Below are positions 24,880-33,681 of a DNA stretch of 64,000 bases, piece by piece; the first letter of the stretch is position 1; every line of letters starts with the position of its first letter. Source of the DNA: Arcobacter sp. CECT 8986 (GTDB lineage: Bacteria > Campylobacterota > Campylobacteria > Campylobacterales > Arcobacteraceae). The notes beneath the pieces were generated by a model. That model saw only the letters and a list, made by a program, of their open reading frames with translations, was not told the origin of the DNA and did not search any database. The DNA lies in the NCBI RefSeq assembly GCF_004116725.1, contig NZ_PDKG01000002.1, positions 186,001 through 250,000 of the forward strand, in the 5' to 3' direction. The translations under genes were made by a program, and so were the position numbers.

Positions 24880-26201
24880 ATAATTATCCTTCCTGTTGGG
24901 TATTTAAAATGTTTTGTTTTTGCTTTTCCTACAAGTGCTAAACCAAAGGCAAACACTCCTAATCTTCCTGCAAGCATTAGTATAATAATTATTGCTTTTC
25001 CAAATGTATCAAATTGTTGAGAAAAACTTAAAATTCCACCATTTCCTGTTGAAACTCCAACTGTGCCAAATGCAGAAACAACTTCAAAAAGTGTTTTTAA
25101 TAATGGTAGTTTTTGTGTTTCTATTAAAATTAGTGCAGTAAAAAGTACAAAAAATGAAGAACACATAATTATTGCTAAAGCCTTGTTTATAAGCTTCTGG
25201 TCAATTGTTCTTCTAAATATATTTGGTTGTTGATTACTCTCTTTTAAAATATATATTACTGTGATTATTAAAACTGCAACAGTTGTTATTTTCATTCCGC
25301 CTGCTGTACTTCCTTGTCCTCCTCCAATCATCATAAATAAAGAGGAGAAAAACAGTGAAGAGTCTTTTAATGCTCCAATATCAATACTATTAAATCCACT
25401 TGTTCTAAAGTTTATCGATAGAAAAAATGAGTTTAATAGTTTTTGATAAAAAGACATATTTCCAAAAGTATCTTTGTTATTCCATTCAATTGATAAGAAT
25501 AGAATCATTCCAAATATGATTAGAAATATAGTTCCATAAATCATAATTCTTGTATGAATTGAAAATCTTTTAGATATTTTTCTATTTTCATATATTTCTA
25601 TTAAAACAAAATATCCTAAACCACCAGATATAACTAAGCATGAGATAATAGTAAGTACAAGTGTATTGTTTTGAAAATCCATTAAACTATTTGGAAATAG
25701 TGAAAATCCAGCATTATTAAAAGCACTAATACTGTGAAAAATACCATACCAAATTGAGTCTGTTAATGGATACTTTTCATAAAAACCAATTGATAGAAAA
25801 ATTGCACCAATTAACTCAATTACTAAAACAATTAATAAAATCTTTCTTACAAATGAACTAACGTGTAAATCTGGTAAATCCAAAGACTCTTTCATCGCTC
25901 TTTTTTCATTTATCGTAAGTCTATTTCTAATAAAAATATAAAAAATAATTACCAATGTCATATATCCAATTCCACCACATTGAATAAGTAAAAGAATAGT
26001 AATTTCACCTAAAAGTGTAAAATTATCAGAAGTACTTGTAACAATAAGGCCTGTTACACAAGTAGCACTAGCAGAAGTAAAAATTGCATCTATAAATGGT
26101 AACTCACCTTTATGACATATTGGTAAACTCAAAAATAGTCCACCAAATATAATTATGATGACATAACCAAAAAAGATGTTTCTTACGTATTTATAACCCA
26201 T
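24876..26201 (-). CDS. ktrB: Potassium transporter membrane subunit KtrB/TrkH
   Basis: A 441-residue Trk/Ktr channel subunit with about 8-10 membrane segments and four P-loop-like filters, seen as SASATCVTGL, SAFNNAGFS, NFRTSGFNS and AFGTVGVSTG. It moves K+ together with the RCK subunit next door. It overlaps the response-regulator gene by one base, placing K+ uptake under a KdpDE-like two-component pair. Confidence 0.92.
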   Translation of the reverse strand: MGYKYVRNIFFGYVIIIIFGGLFLSLPICHKGELPFIDAIFTSASATCVTGLIVTSTSDNFTLLGEITILLLIQCGGIGYMTLVIIFYIFIRNRLTINEKRAMKESLDLPDLHVSSFVRKILLIVLVIELIGAIFLSIGFYEKYPLTDSIWYGIFHSISAFNNAGFSLFPNSLMDFQNNTLVLTIISCLVISGGLGYFVLIEIYENRKISKRFSIHTRIMIYGTIFLIIFGMILFLSIEWNNKDTFGNMSFYQKLLNSFFLSINFRTSGFNSIDIGALKDSSLFFSSLFMMIGGGQGSTAGGMKITTVAVLIITVIYILKESNQQPNIFRRTIDQKLINKALAIIMCSSFFVLFTALILIETQKLPLLKTLFEVVSAFGTVGVSTGNGGILSFSQQFDTFGKAIIIILMLAGRLGVFAFGLALVGKAKTKHFKYPTGRIII

Positions 26202-26893
26202 TAATCTTCTTTGTCGCTACAAAACCTATAACCAACACCCGAAATAGTTTTTATATATTTAGGTCTTGTGCTATCCTCTTCTATTTTTTTTCTTAAGATA
26301 TTTACATATGTTCTTAAATATTGCATCTCATTTTGATAACCTGTTCCCCAAACTTCATTTAAAGTCTGTTTGTGAGTTAAAGTTTTGTTTGCATTTAAAA
26401 TAAAATATTTAAGTAAATCATACTCAATTGGAGTTAGTTTTAATTTTTCATTTTTTAAACTGATATCTCTTGTTGAGATATTTAGTTCCAAATCTTTACA
26501 AGTATAAACATCACTAATATTTTCATTTTGGATATTTCTTCTTAAATTTGCTCTAATTCTTGCAAGTAACTCTTTTACTGAAAAAGGTTTGGTAATATAA
26601 TCATCAGCACCTGCATCTAAAGTTGAAATAATCTCTTTTTCATCATCTCTTGCTGTTAATACAACAATTGGAACCTTTGATATCTCTCTAACACTTCTAA
26701 TGAACTCTTTTCCATCTCCATCAGGAAGACCTAAATCTACAATTAACAAATCTGGATTATGACTTAGAAACATAACCATAGCATTTTTTTTACTTTCACT
26801 TGAAATGAAATTAAAATCATACTCTTTAAATGTCTCTTCTAATAGTTTTTTTACTGAAGAATCATCTTCAATTATGTGTATTAGTTCTTTCAT
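26201..26893 (-). CDS. KdpE-like OmpR-family response regulator
   Basis: A 230-residue regulator. The receiver domain has acidic EDDS at the start, phospho-Asp in VDLGLPDGDG (about residue 53) and TKPF. The OmpR winged helix ends SGVGYRFCSDKED. It most resembles KdpE. The gene lies directly between the sensor kinase (shared base 26893) and ktrB, so ktrBA is its likely target; no kdpFABC genes are present in the window. Confidence 0.88.
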   Translation of the reverse strand: MKELIHIIEDDSSVKKLLEETFKEYDFNFISSESKKNAMVMFLSHNPDLLIVDLGLPDGDGKEFIRSVREISKVPIVVLTARDDEKEIISTLDAGADDYITKPFSVKELLARIRANLRRNIQNENISDVYTCKDLELNISTRDISLKNEKLKLTPIEYDLLKYFILNANKTLTHKQTLNEVWGTGYQNEMQYLRTYVNILRKKIEEDSTRPKYIKTISGVGYRFCSDKED

Positions 26894-27918
26894 TATAGTT
26901 TCGCTTTTTTATTTACGGGTAAATCAACTTCTATTAAAATACCTCTATTTTTATGAGATGCTTTTATCTCTCCACCATGTAGTTTTACAATATTTTTACA
27001 AATTGCCAATCCTATACCACTTCCTGAAATATCATTTGTATCTTCTAATCTATAAAATTTATCAAATATATTTCTCAATTTCTTTTTATCTATAAATTCA
27101 CTTTTATTAAATACTGTAATTTTTATATACTCATCAAAGTTCTCAATTTGAAAATCTATTTTTGTATTTGCTTTTGAGTATTTAAATGAATTATCTAATA
27201 GGTTAGTAACTAATTGAGTTAATAAAGTATTATCTCCCCAATATAAACCTAACTCATCAAGTTCAATATTTAAGCACTCTTCACTTTGTTTTTGTGAAAA
27301 GTTTTCAATTGCAACTCCTACAATATCTTCAAAATCGCACCATTCATATTTTAATTTTATTTGACCTGATAATCTTGTACTATCAAGTAAATTTGTAATT
27401 AATCTTTTCATTCTTAATGAAGCGTAGTTTATATCTTCTAGTAAGTCAGTTTTTTTTGATTCGGATAAATCATCATTTGATAATAAAAGATTAGTCGTTC
27501 CATGGATTGTTGCAAGTGGAGTTCTTAAATCATGAGATATTATATTTAAAAGACTCTCTCTTAATTGATTTTGTTTTTTTTGACTATCAAGTTTCTTTGC
27601 TTGAAAAGTGATAATTCCTCCAACAATAGCAAAAATAGCAAATGTGATAAGATATAGTTCATTATGTACATTAAAGCTATATAAAGGTGGAATATACAAG
27701 AAGTTTATGCAAACTACACAAAGAAGTGTAATAAAAAAAGTAGCATTAAATTTTCCATGAATAGCCACATATATTACAGGTATCATATGAATTAATGCTA
27801 TGTTTATTATATCAAGGTGTTCTCTAAAAACATGACTAACAACTGTGATGATTATCAAGATGATAATCGCTTGTACAAAATAGTTAAATTTTGTATATTT
27901 ACTAATGATATTTTTCAT
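26893..27918 (-). CDS. KdpD-like sensor histidine kinase lacking the N-terminal KdpD and Usp domains
   Basis: A 341-residue kinase. Four membrane helices of the DUF4118 type (about 13-105) are followed by HisKA (NIISHDLRTPLATIH) and HATPase (LVTNLLDNSFKYS, GSGIGLAICKN). Full KdpD is near 890 residues and has a large cytoplasmic N-terminal region, absent here. A K+ or turgor sensing role is inferred from neighbours. A 26-codon KdpF-like gene lies 6 bases upstream. Confidence 0.88.
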   Translation of the reverse strand: MKNIISKYTKFNYFVQAIIILIIITVVSHVFREHLDIINIALIHMIPVIYVAIHGKFNATFFITLLCVVCINFLYIPPLYSFNVHNELYLITFAIFAIVGGIITFQAKKLDSQKKQNQLRESLLNIISHDLRTPLATIHGTTNLLLSNDDLSESKKTDLLEDINYASLRMKRLITNLLDSTRLSGQIKLKYEWCDFEDIVGVAIENFSQKQSEECLNIELDELGLYWGDNTLLTQLVTNLLDNSFKYSKANTKIDFQIENFDEYIKITVFNKSEFIDKKKLRNIFDKFYRLEDTNDISGSGIGLAICKNIVKLHGGEIKASHKNRGILIEVDLPVNKKAKL

Positions 27919-27924
27919 ATATTT

Positions 27925-28005
27925 TTATGCTTTTATTAATTTTATTAACATAATAAATGTCAATAACGATAAAACACCCAACATAAAATAGTTTTCTATT
28001 GACAT
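27925..28005 (-). CDS. KdpF-like 26-residue membrane micropeptide
   Basis: A 27-codon frame including the stop codon, starting at ATG 28005 after AAAGGAATAAT and ending 6 bases before the kinase gene. The peptide begins MSIENYFM and ends KLIKA. It is a single hydrophobic helix with a basic C-terminus, similar in size and pattern to KdpF (29 residues in E. coli), which stabilises the KdpFABC pump. Here it precedes a KdpD-like kinase rather than kdpA. Being so short, it could be missed by annotation, and chance cannot be fully excluded, but the ribosome site and location support it. Confidence 0.6.
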   Translation of the reverse strand: MSIENYFMLGVLSLLTFIMLIKLIKA

Positions 28006-28170
28006 ATTATTCCTTTTGTATTTTATTAAATTATAATCTAATAATTTTAAAGAGGTTATCAAAAAAATAAAGAAAATATAAAAATTTTATAAAAAAGAAT
28101 TTATATAAATTATTAAAAAAATAGCAATTTTGTTCTATTTATATATTTGCTTTTTAGATATACTTTATAA

Positions 28171-28971
28171 ATGAAAATACAAACACTTAATAATATTCGG
28201 TTTGAAAATATAATAAAAACAGACAATACTTTTTCTAAACACTTCCATAATACTTATACTGTGGGGTTAACACATGATGGTATATTCAAATCAATAAATA
28301 GAAATAGTGCTTCTCTTTCATATAAAAACTCAACGAGAGTTATAAATCCAGGCGAAGTACATAGTGGAAATTCTAATTCATGGAAATATACTAACTTTTA
28401 TCCAACAATAGAGTTAATGAGTGAAATATATGAGCAAATCTATTTTGAAAAAAAGATTCCTGAATTCTCTTCCCATATTATCAATGATATAACTTTATAT
28501 TCTTTTTTGTCTAAATTTTTTGTTAGTGTTTACTCTAATTCTAATAAGATGCAAATTGAGATTACATTAATAGAAGCCTTATCTTATCTAATAAAAAACT
28601 ATATGAGTAAAAACAAAGATTATGAGCCTATTTTTAACAATATGAAAACTATCAAGAATAGTATAGATTTTATTATGGACAATCTTGATACAAATATTAC
28701 TTTAGATGAACTAGCAATGAGTGTTAATTTAAGTAAATATCATTTTTTAAGAGTTTTTAAAAATAGTATTGGATTAACTCCTCATCAATTTATTCTTTCA
28801 CAAAGATTAGAGAAGGCAAAAGATTTTATAGCTAAAGGTATAAGTTTGAATGAAACTGCTTTTTATGTTGGATTTAGTGACCAATCTCACTTTATTAGAA
28901 ACTTTAAAAAAATTTATGGATATGTTCCTAGTAAATTAAAGAATAGTAGCAATTATATTCTATACAAATAA
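28171..28971 (+). CDS. AraC-family transcription regulator
   Basis: A 266-residue regulator with an N-terminal cupin-like AraC ligand domain (HFHNTYTVGLTHDG, NPGEVHSG) and two C-terminal helix-turn-helix units (LDELAMSVNLSKYHFLRVFK; LNETAFYVGFSDQSHFIRNFKK). The next gene encodes an EamA exporter, a common pairing where the regulator controls amino-acid or drug export. TATACT at 28159-28164 ends six bases before the ATG and no Shine-Dalgarno is present, so the mRNA may be leaderless. Confidence 0.88.
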   Translation: MKIQTLNNIRFENIIKTDNTFSKHFHNTYTVGLTHDGIFKSINRNSASLSYKNSTRVINPGEVHSGNSNSWKYTNFYPTIELMSEIYEQIYFEKKIPEFSSHIINDITLYSFLSKFFVSVYSNSNKMQIEITLIEALSYLIKNYMSKNKDYEPIFNNMKTIKNSIDFIMDNLDTNITLDELAMSVNLSKYHFLRVFKNSIGLTPHQFILSQRLEKAKDFIAKGISLNETAFYVGFSDQSHFIRNFKKIYGYVPSKLKNSSNYILYK

Positions 28972-29001
28972 CTTTTTTATGGATAAGCTTCCATAAAAAA
29001 G
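28972..29001 (+). promoter_or_regulatory. Hairpin covering the ribosome site of the EamA gene
   Basis: A perfect 12-bp stem CTTTTTTATGGA/TCCATAAAAAAG with a TAAGCT loop, starting right after the regulator stop. The right arm includes most of the AAAAAAGGA Shine-Dalgarno before ATG 29009. It could reduce translation of the exporter or act as a partial terminator. Confidence 0.5.
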
Positions 29002-29008
29002 GATTGTT

Positions 29009-29905
29009 ATGATAAAAACAGATAAAAATATATTTTATGTATTGTTGTTTTTTGCAATGTTTGCTTGGGGAGCTTCTTGGGTAAATGTAAAGGTATTAAG
29101 TTTATATATAAATGAGTTTGAAACTATGTTTTTTAGATTTTTTATTACAGCTTTAACTATGATTCCTATAATTATAATATTGAAAAAATCATTTAAAATA
29201 GACTTTAAGACTTTTTGTTTGGTTGTTATTACTTCTATTGCTTTAATATTTTATATGAAATATTTTTTCTTAGGAACAAAATATGGTACTGCAAGTTTAG
29301 GTGGTGCATTTGTTACTACTCTTGTTCCTATAAATACTTTTTTGATAATGGCATTTTTAGGAAAAAGAAAAATTATAAAAAAAGATGCAATTGCTCTAAT
29401 TATTGGAGCTTTAGGTGTTTTAATAATGCTTAACATTTTTACTTTTGATTCATCAGCAATATTTACTATACATAATTTATATTTTATTTTGGCTTCTTTA
29501 TTTTGGCCTATTGTTACGATATTAAGCTCAAAATCAACAAAAATATCTCCTATTGTTTTTACTTTTTATTTATATGTTGTAATTTCAATTATAAATATTT
29601 TATTTTTTATTGATATAAGAACTATTTCTTTTAGTGAGTTTGATCTCAAATTTTGGATAAATATTTTTAGTCTTTCAATCTTAGCTTCTACTTTTGCAAA
29701 TACAATTTATTTTTTAGGTATTTCTAAATTAGGAGCAAGAGAAGTTAGTTCTTTTATATTTTTTGTTCCTATGTCTGCAATTATATTAAGTGCAGTTTTT
29801 TTAAAAGAGAATATAAATTTTTCAATTGTAGGGGGAACTATATTAACTCTAATGTCAATATCAATTTTAAATAATATAAAAATAAGAAAAAAGAAAAGAT
29901 TATAG
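29009..29905 (+). CDS. EamA/DMT-family exporter
   Basis: A 298-residue inner-membrane protein with ten predicted helices in two EamA repeats. The first opens LFFAMFAWGASWVNVK, and the second contains GISKLGAREVSSFIFFVPMSAI. The family exports amino acids, purines or drugs; the substrate cannot be told. It follows an AraC regulator on the same strand. A basic tail (KIRKKKRL) marks the cytoplasmic C-terminus. Confidence 0.85.
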   Translation: MIKTDKNIFYVLLFFAMFAWGASWVNVKVLSLYINEFETMFFRFFITALTMIPIIIILKKSFKIDFKTFCLVVITSIALIFYMKYFFLGTKYGTASLGGAFVTTLVPINTFLIMAFLGKRKIIKKDAIALIIGALGVLIMLNIFTFDSSAIFTIHNLYFILASLFWPIVTILSSKSTKISPIVFTFYLYVVISIINILFFIDIRTISFSEFDLKFWINIFSLSILASTFANTIYFLGISKLGAREVSSFIFFVPMSAIILSAVFLKENINFSIVGGTILTLMSISILNNIKIRKKKRL

Positions 29906-29972
29906 AATTAAGCAATATCTGGCTTGTTAATAAAATAGAACTTTGATATGATTTAGGTAATAAAGGATGAAT

Positions 29973-31208
29973 ATGGTTCATAAAAATAAGAAACTATGTA
30001 AAGTAAGAACAGTAACAACATTTTTATCTTTGAATAAAGATAAATCTTTATGGGAAGAAGAGATTAAAAAAGCTTGCAATTTTTGTATAGATTTAAGTAA
30101 AAAATTTAATCAAATAGATTATGAAGTACAATCAATCAGAATTGTTACAAATGCTTTTGGAGAATATTTAGATACAACGAATTCTGAAAATACAAAAAAA
30201 GAGTTTGAACTTATCTACTCTTACTTAGATAAATACTCAAGTGAAAATTTAAGAATGAGATTTGCAATAGGTGAGGCAAAAACAAAAGAAGAGATTGAAA
30301 TGTTGCCTAAACTTATTAGCCAATTTGGTGATTTATCAAATGCTTGTGTAAATATTAAAAAAGATGAATTTGATATATTAGATAATGAAACTATATTACA
30401 ATGTGCAAAAGTTGTAAAAAAAATAAGTGAGATAACACCAAGAGGTGAGGGTAATTTTAACTTCACTGTAAATTTTAATTGTAAACCTTTTATACCTTAT
30501 TTCCCTGCATCATTTTATGATAGTAGTTTAGAAAACTCATATGTTGTAGGTCTTGAAACACCAGATTTACTTGTTGAGGTTTTAAAGCAATACAATTCAA
30601 AAAATAACAACCAAAAAATTACACATCAAAAATTATTTAAAGATTATTATGATGTATTATCAAATGCTTTGCAATATCATGTTGATAATATAAAAGAGGT
30701 GATTGATAACTATTCAAATAGTGACTTTAAATTTGTTGGTATTGATAGTTCAGCAGCACCTTCTAAAAACTGCTCATCTATGGTAAGTGTATATAATGAA
30801 CTTGGAGTTGAGTTTTTTGGAGCAGCTGGAAGTGTTGAAGCCTCTTCTTTACTAACAAAAGTATTTAAAAGTGTAAAAAATGTACCACTTGTAGGATTTT
30901 CAGGACTTATGTTAGCTGTAATTGAAGATTTAGGTTTAGCAAAAGGTACTATAAATAGTGATTTTGATATTAGAACTTTACTTACAAATAGTGCAGTTTG
31001 TGGAATTGGACTTGATACTGTTCCAATAGAAGGTGATACTTCAATTGAAAAAATTGCTTCAATTATGAGAGATACTGGAACTATGGCTTTTAGATTAAAT
31101 AAACCTCTAACAGTTAGACTTTTCCCTTATCCTAATTTAAAGCAGGGTGATATAACAGCTTATGAAAGTGATGATTTGTGTAATAGTGCAGTTTTAAGAA
31201 TTAAGTAG
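29973..31208 (+). CDS. DUF711 family protein
   Basis: A 411-residue protein resembling the DUF711/UPF0210 family, a soluble fold related to glycyl-radical enzymes but of unsettled function. Recognisable parts are KVRTVTTFLSL near the start, GEGNFNFTVNFNCKPF, FVGIDSSAAP, GFSGLMLAVIEDLGLAKG and GIGLDTVPIEGD. ATG 29973 has AAAGG at good spacing. An in-frame ATG at 29967 overlaps that site and is less likely. Confidence 0.75.
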   Translation: MVHKNKKLCKVRTVTTFLSLNKDKSLWEEEIKKACNFCIDLSKKFNQIDYEVQSIRIVTNAFGEYLDTTNSENTKKEFELIYSYLDKYSSENLRMRFAIGEAKTKEEIEMLPKLISQFGDLSNACVNIKKDEFDILDNETILQCAKVVKKISEITPRGEGNFNFTVNFNCKPFIPYFPASFYDSSLENSYVVGLETPDLLVEVLKQYNSKNNNQKITHQKLFKDYYDVLSNALQYHVDNIKEVIDNYSNSDFKFVGIDSSAAPSKNCSSMVSVYNELGVEFFGAAGSVEASSLLTKVFKSVKNVPLVGFSGLMLAVIEDLGLAKGTINSDFDIRTLLTNSAVCGIGLDTVPIEGDTSIEKIASIMRDTGTMAFRLNKPLTVRLFPYPNLKQGDITAYESDDLCNSAVLRIK

Positions 31209-31233
31209 ATTAAAAGTTTTTCTTAATCTACTT
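31203..31233. terminator. Bidirectional terminator between convergent genes
   Basis: An 11-bp perfect stem (31203-31213 with 31223-31233) and 9-base loop. It contains the stop codons of both flanking genes. Confidence 0.75.
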
Positions 31234-31621
31234 CTAAATAGAATTTATGTTCTGAGTTATTTTGACATTGAATATATTCTGTATTGAATTTTTTTACAAT
31301 TTTTAATTGTCCATCACAAGTAGGGCATCTTCCTTTTAATTTTGTAAGATACAAATCTCCTGCGTTTGAACACTCTATACTATAATCTCCAAAATATATT
31401 ATTCTATTTTGATAAATTACTATTGCAATAATAAGAAGTATTGCTGGAATAATTCCAATAATTAAAGGTGTTAATGTTTTTATCTCAATATATAAACTAA
31501 CAAAATATACTACCCCTACGATTAATATCAATAAAAGTCTAGTTAGTTTTAACTGTTTTCCAAATACTGTTATTGGTTTTTCTATCTCTCTTTGTAATTT
31601 AACTTTTTTGTTTTTCTTCAT
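31223..31621 (-). CDS. Two-helix membrane protein with zinc-ribbon-like C-terminus
   Basis: A 132-residue protein of unknown function. A basic N-terminus (about 1-25) precedes two adjacent membrane helices (27-47 and 51-70). The cytoplasmic C-terminal part has CPTC (about 99-102) and a later Cys in QCQNN, forming three of four zinc ligands; a further Cys lies at ECSNAG. I recognise no family. Confidence 0.65.
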   Translation of the reverse strand: MKKNKKVKLQREIEKPITVFGKQLKLTRLLLILIVGVVYFVSLYIEIKTLTPLIIGIIPAILLIIAIVIYQNRIIYFGDYSIECSNAGDLYLTKLKGRCPTCDGQLKIVKKFNTEYIQCQNNSEHKFYLEVD

Positions 31622-31742
31622 GTACTTTCTTTTTTGATTTTTATAATAATACAGAATTAGTTTTTAACTATTGATTATTCTACACACAATCTACACATCA
31701 AAAATGTAAAATAAGTATATTTTAAAATAATCGGGAGAAGAT

Positions 31743-32381
31743 ATGAAAAATAAGAAGATAGTTTTAGGTTCTATTCTTACTTTATTAGTTGCATTTATTG
31801 CTGTTACTTACTTTTATAAAAATAAACAATCACAAGAGTACAATGCACTTTTAGCAAAAAAAGCACAGTTTTTGCAAAGAGATTATTCAACAGTTGAAGG
31901 AAACAAAGATGCAAAAGTTCAATTAGTTGAATTTTTTGACCCAGCTTGTGGTACTTGTGCACAATTTTATCCATATGTAAAAGAGCTTATGAAGAAAAAT
32001 GAAGGTGATATAAAACTTGTATTAAGATATGCTCCATTTCACCAAAACTCAGATTTTGCAGTAAGAGTTTTAGAATCAGCAAAAAAACAAGATAAATTTT
32101 TTGAAGTATTAGAGTTTATGTTTGCAACTCAACAATATTGGATTGACCACCATGTAGTAAATCCAAAAAAATTAATTGCAATTTTACCAAAATCAGGAGT
32201 TGATATGGAAAAATTAGCTGAACATATAAATGATGAGAATACAACAAAAATTATACAACAAGATATAGCAGATGCAAAAGAATTAAAAGTTACTCAAACT
32301 CCTGAGTATTTTGTAAATGGAAAACCATTAGAGAAATTTGGTTTACAAGAGTTAATTGATTTAGTTAACAAAGAATTATAA
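31743..32381 (+). CDS. DsbA-family thiol:disulfide protein (copy 1)
   Basis: A 212-residue periplasmic thioredoxin-fold protein with an N-terminal membrane anchor (about 5-24). The active site is CGTC in FFDPACGTCAQFYPY (about 75-78), and the cis-Pro loop is TQTPEYFVNG. It is close in layout to the protein at 41289 but stands alone, without a DsbB partner. GGGAG precedes the ATG. Disulfide formation or isomerisation in exported proteins is likely. Confidence 0.87.
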   Translation: MKNKKIVLGSILTLLVAFIAVTYFYKNKQSQEYNALLAKKAQFLQRDYSTVEGNKDAKVQLVEFFDPACGTCAQFYPYVKELMKKNEGDIKLVLRYAPFHQNSDFAVRVLESAKKQDKFFEVLEFMFATQQYWIDHHVVNPKKLIAILPKSGVDMEKLAEHINDENTTKIIQQDIADAKELKVTQTPEYFVNGKPLEKFGLQELIDLVNKEL

Positions 32382-32382
32382 T

Positions 32383-32402
32383 AGGAACTACTTTTTGTTC
32401 CT
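32383..32402. terminator. Short hairpin between convergent genes
   Basis: AGGAAC/GTTCCT, 6 bp with an 8-base loop, followed by TTTTAT on the plus strand and TATTATA on the minus strand. It is a weak signal. Confidence 0.45.
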
Positions 32403-33056
32403 TTTATAAAATAGATTTTTTATTTTATTTATCAAAAGACCTAACACAACTACTAAAAGAATTATCCAAATTATTTTTTTGTCAAAACTTGTCATTATTG
32501 AAATAATCTCATTTAAAAATATTCCCCAAAGAGTAATTGCAAGACAAGTTGCGATAAATACTATAAATATAGTTACATAATGTCTTAATCCTATTAAATA
32601 GCCAATTATTGCACCAACAATTGGTCCAGTCATCCAAAAAGGAATAAAAACAAACAGAAACAATCCAATCTTTCCATACTTTTTAAAAGTTTGTTGGTGC
32701 TGCTGTTTTTTAGCATTTATTTTTGCAAAGAAATCTTCTAATATTTTTATTTTCAATATTCCTTTAAAACTGAAAACAAAAAGAGGATAAAGTAGTGTAA
32801 CTAATATGAGTTCTGTAATTATATTTACAGGAATTACTATATTATTTGGCAGATTATATGCATACCCTAAAGATAAAGAAGGAACTCTTCCTACAAAGAT
32901 ATTTGATATAACTAATGAAGTGATTTTATTTGCTAGTTTTGCATCAAATGTATAAGTTATTAAAACTGCACAAATTAATATCAATGTGAGAATTAGACAT
33001 AAGATTAAAATAGTACCTACTTGCTCTTTTAAAAGTAGTTTAAAAATATTTTTCAT
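32388..33056 (-). CDS. Small multidrug export family membrane protein
   Basis: A 222-residue protein with about five membrane helices. The segment KIGLFLFVFIPFWMTGPIVG and GYLIGLRHY is typical of the small multi-drug export (Sm_multidrug_ex) family, whose transport role is only predicted. A basic C-terminal tail (KIKNLFYKRNKK) is cytoplasmic. It is a single gene, convergent with the DsbA-like gene. Confidence 0.7.
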   Translation of the reverse strand: MKNIFKLLLKEQVGTILILCLILTLILICAVLITYTFDAKLANKITSLVISNIFVGRVPSLSLGYAYNLPNNIVIPVNIITELILVTLLYPLFVFSFKGILKIKILEDFFAKINAKKQQHQQTFKKYGKIGLFLFVFIPFWMTGPIVGAIIGYLIGLRHYVTIFIVFIATCLAITLWGIFLNEIISIMTSFDKKIIWIILLVVVLGLLINKIKNLFYKRNKK

Positions 33057-33165
33057 CTAAAAACCTTTAATGTTTGATTTTAACATAGAAAAATAAAATC
33101 TTTCATTTTGTCATAAAAAAACAAATAAAGAAAAAATTTTTATATAATTTAAAAAAAGGAAAAAT

Positions 33166-33582
33166 ATGAACATTTGTGGAATAGAATTAAAATCAAATTA
33201 TGCAGTTTTGAGTGTTGTAAAAAATAGTTTAATAGATGATATTGTTGATTATGTTGATTTGAAAATAAAAAAAATCACATTAGAAGATGATGAAAATAAA
33301 CAGAGTATTGAACAATTTTTTACTCAAATAAATGAGTTTTTAAAAACTAATAGTATTGAAAAAGTAGTAATAAAAAAAAGAGCAAAAAAAGGAAATTTTG
33401 CTGGAGGGGCAGTAACTTTTAAAATGGAAGCTTTAATTCAACTAACTTCTTTATGTGAAGTTGACCTTATCTCATCTCAATCATTGAGCTCTTTTGAAAA
33501 GAAAAATAGTATAACTTTTCCTTCAAATCTTAAAAAATATCAAGAACAAAGCTATATTTGTGCATTAAGCTCTTTTAGTTAA
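33166..33582 (+). CDS. DUF3010-like protein
   Basis: A 138-residue soluble protein resembling DUF3010, with the opening MNICGIELKSNYAVLSVV and a central VVIKKRAKKGNFAGGAVTFKMEALIQL. The fold looks RNase H-like in pattern (ordered strands from the N-terminus), but this is a guess. It is monocistronic with a good AAAGGAAAA ribosome site. The function is unknown. Confidence 0.6.
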   Translation: MNICGIELKSNYAVLSVVKNSLIDDIVDYVDLKIKKITLEDDENKQSIEQFFTQINEFLKTNSIEKVVIKKRAKKGNFAGGAVTFKMEALIQLTSLCEVDLISSQSLSSFEKKNSITFPSNLKKYQEQSYICALSSFS

Positions 33583-33585
33583 TAA

Positions 33586-33611
33586 AAAAATTATTAAAAA
33601 AGATAATTTTT
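33586..33611 (+). terminator. A/T-rich hairpin after the DUF3010-like gene
   Basis: A 9-bp stem of A and T only (33586-33594 with 33603-33611) ending in T5. Its low stability makes it uncertain. Confidence 0.4.
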
Positions 33612-33681
33612 ATGTCATTTTTCATCTAAAATAATACATATAATTGATATAATTAAGACTTAATTTAACAGAGGCATTTTT

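Noticed and set aside
31703-31723. Possible seventh ModE-like box before the DsbA-like gene
   Set aside because: AATGTAA...GTATATT lacks the conserved GC pairs and the spacing is wrong.
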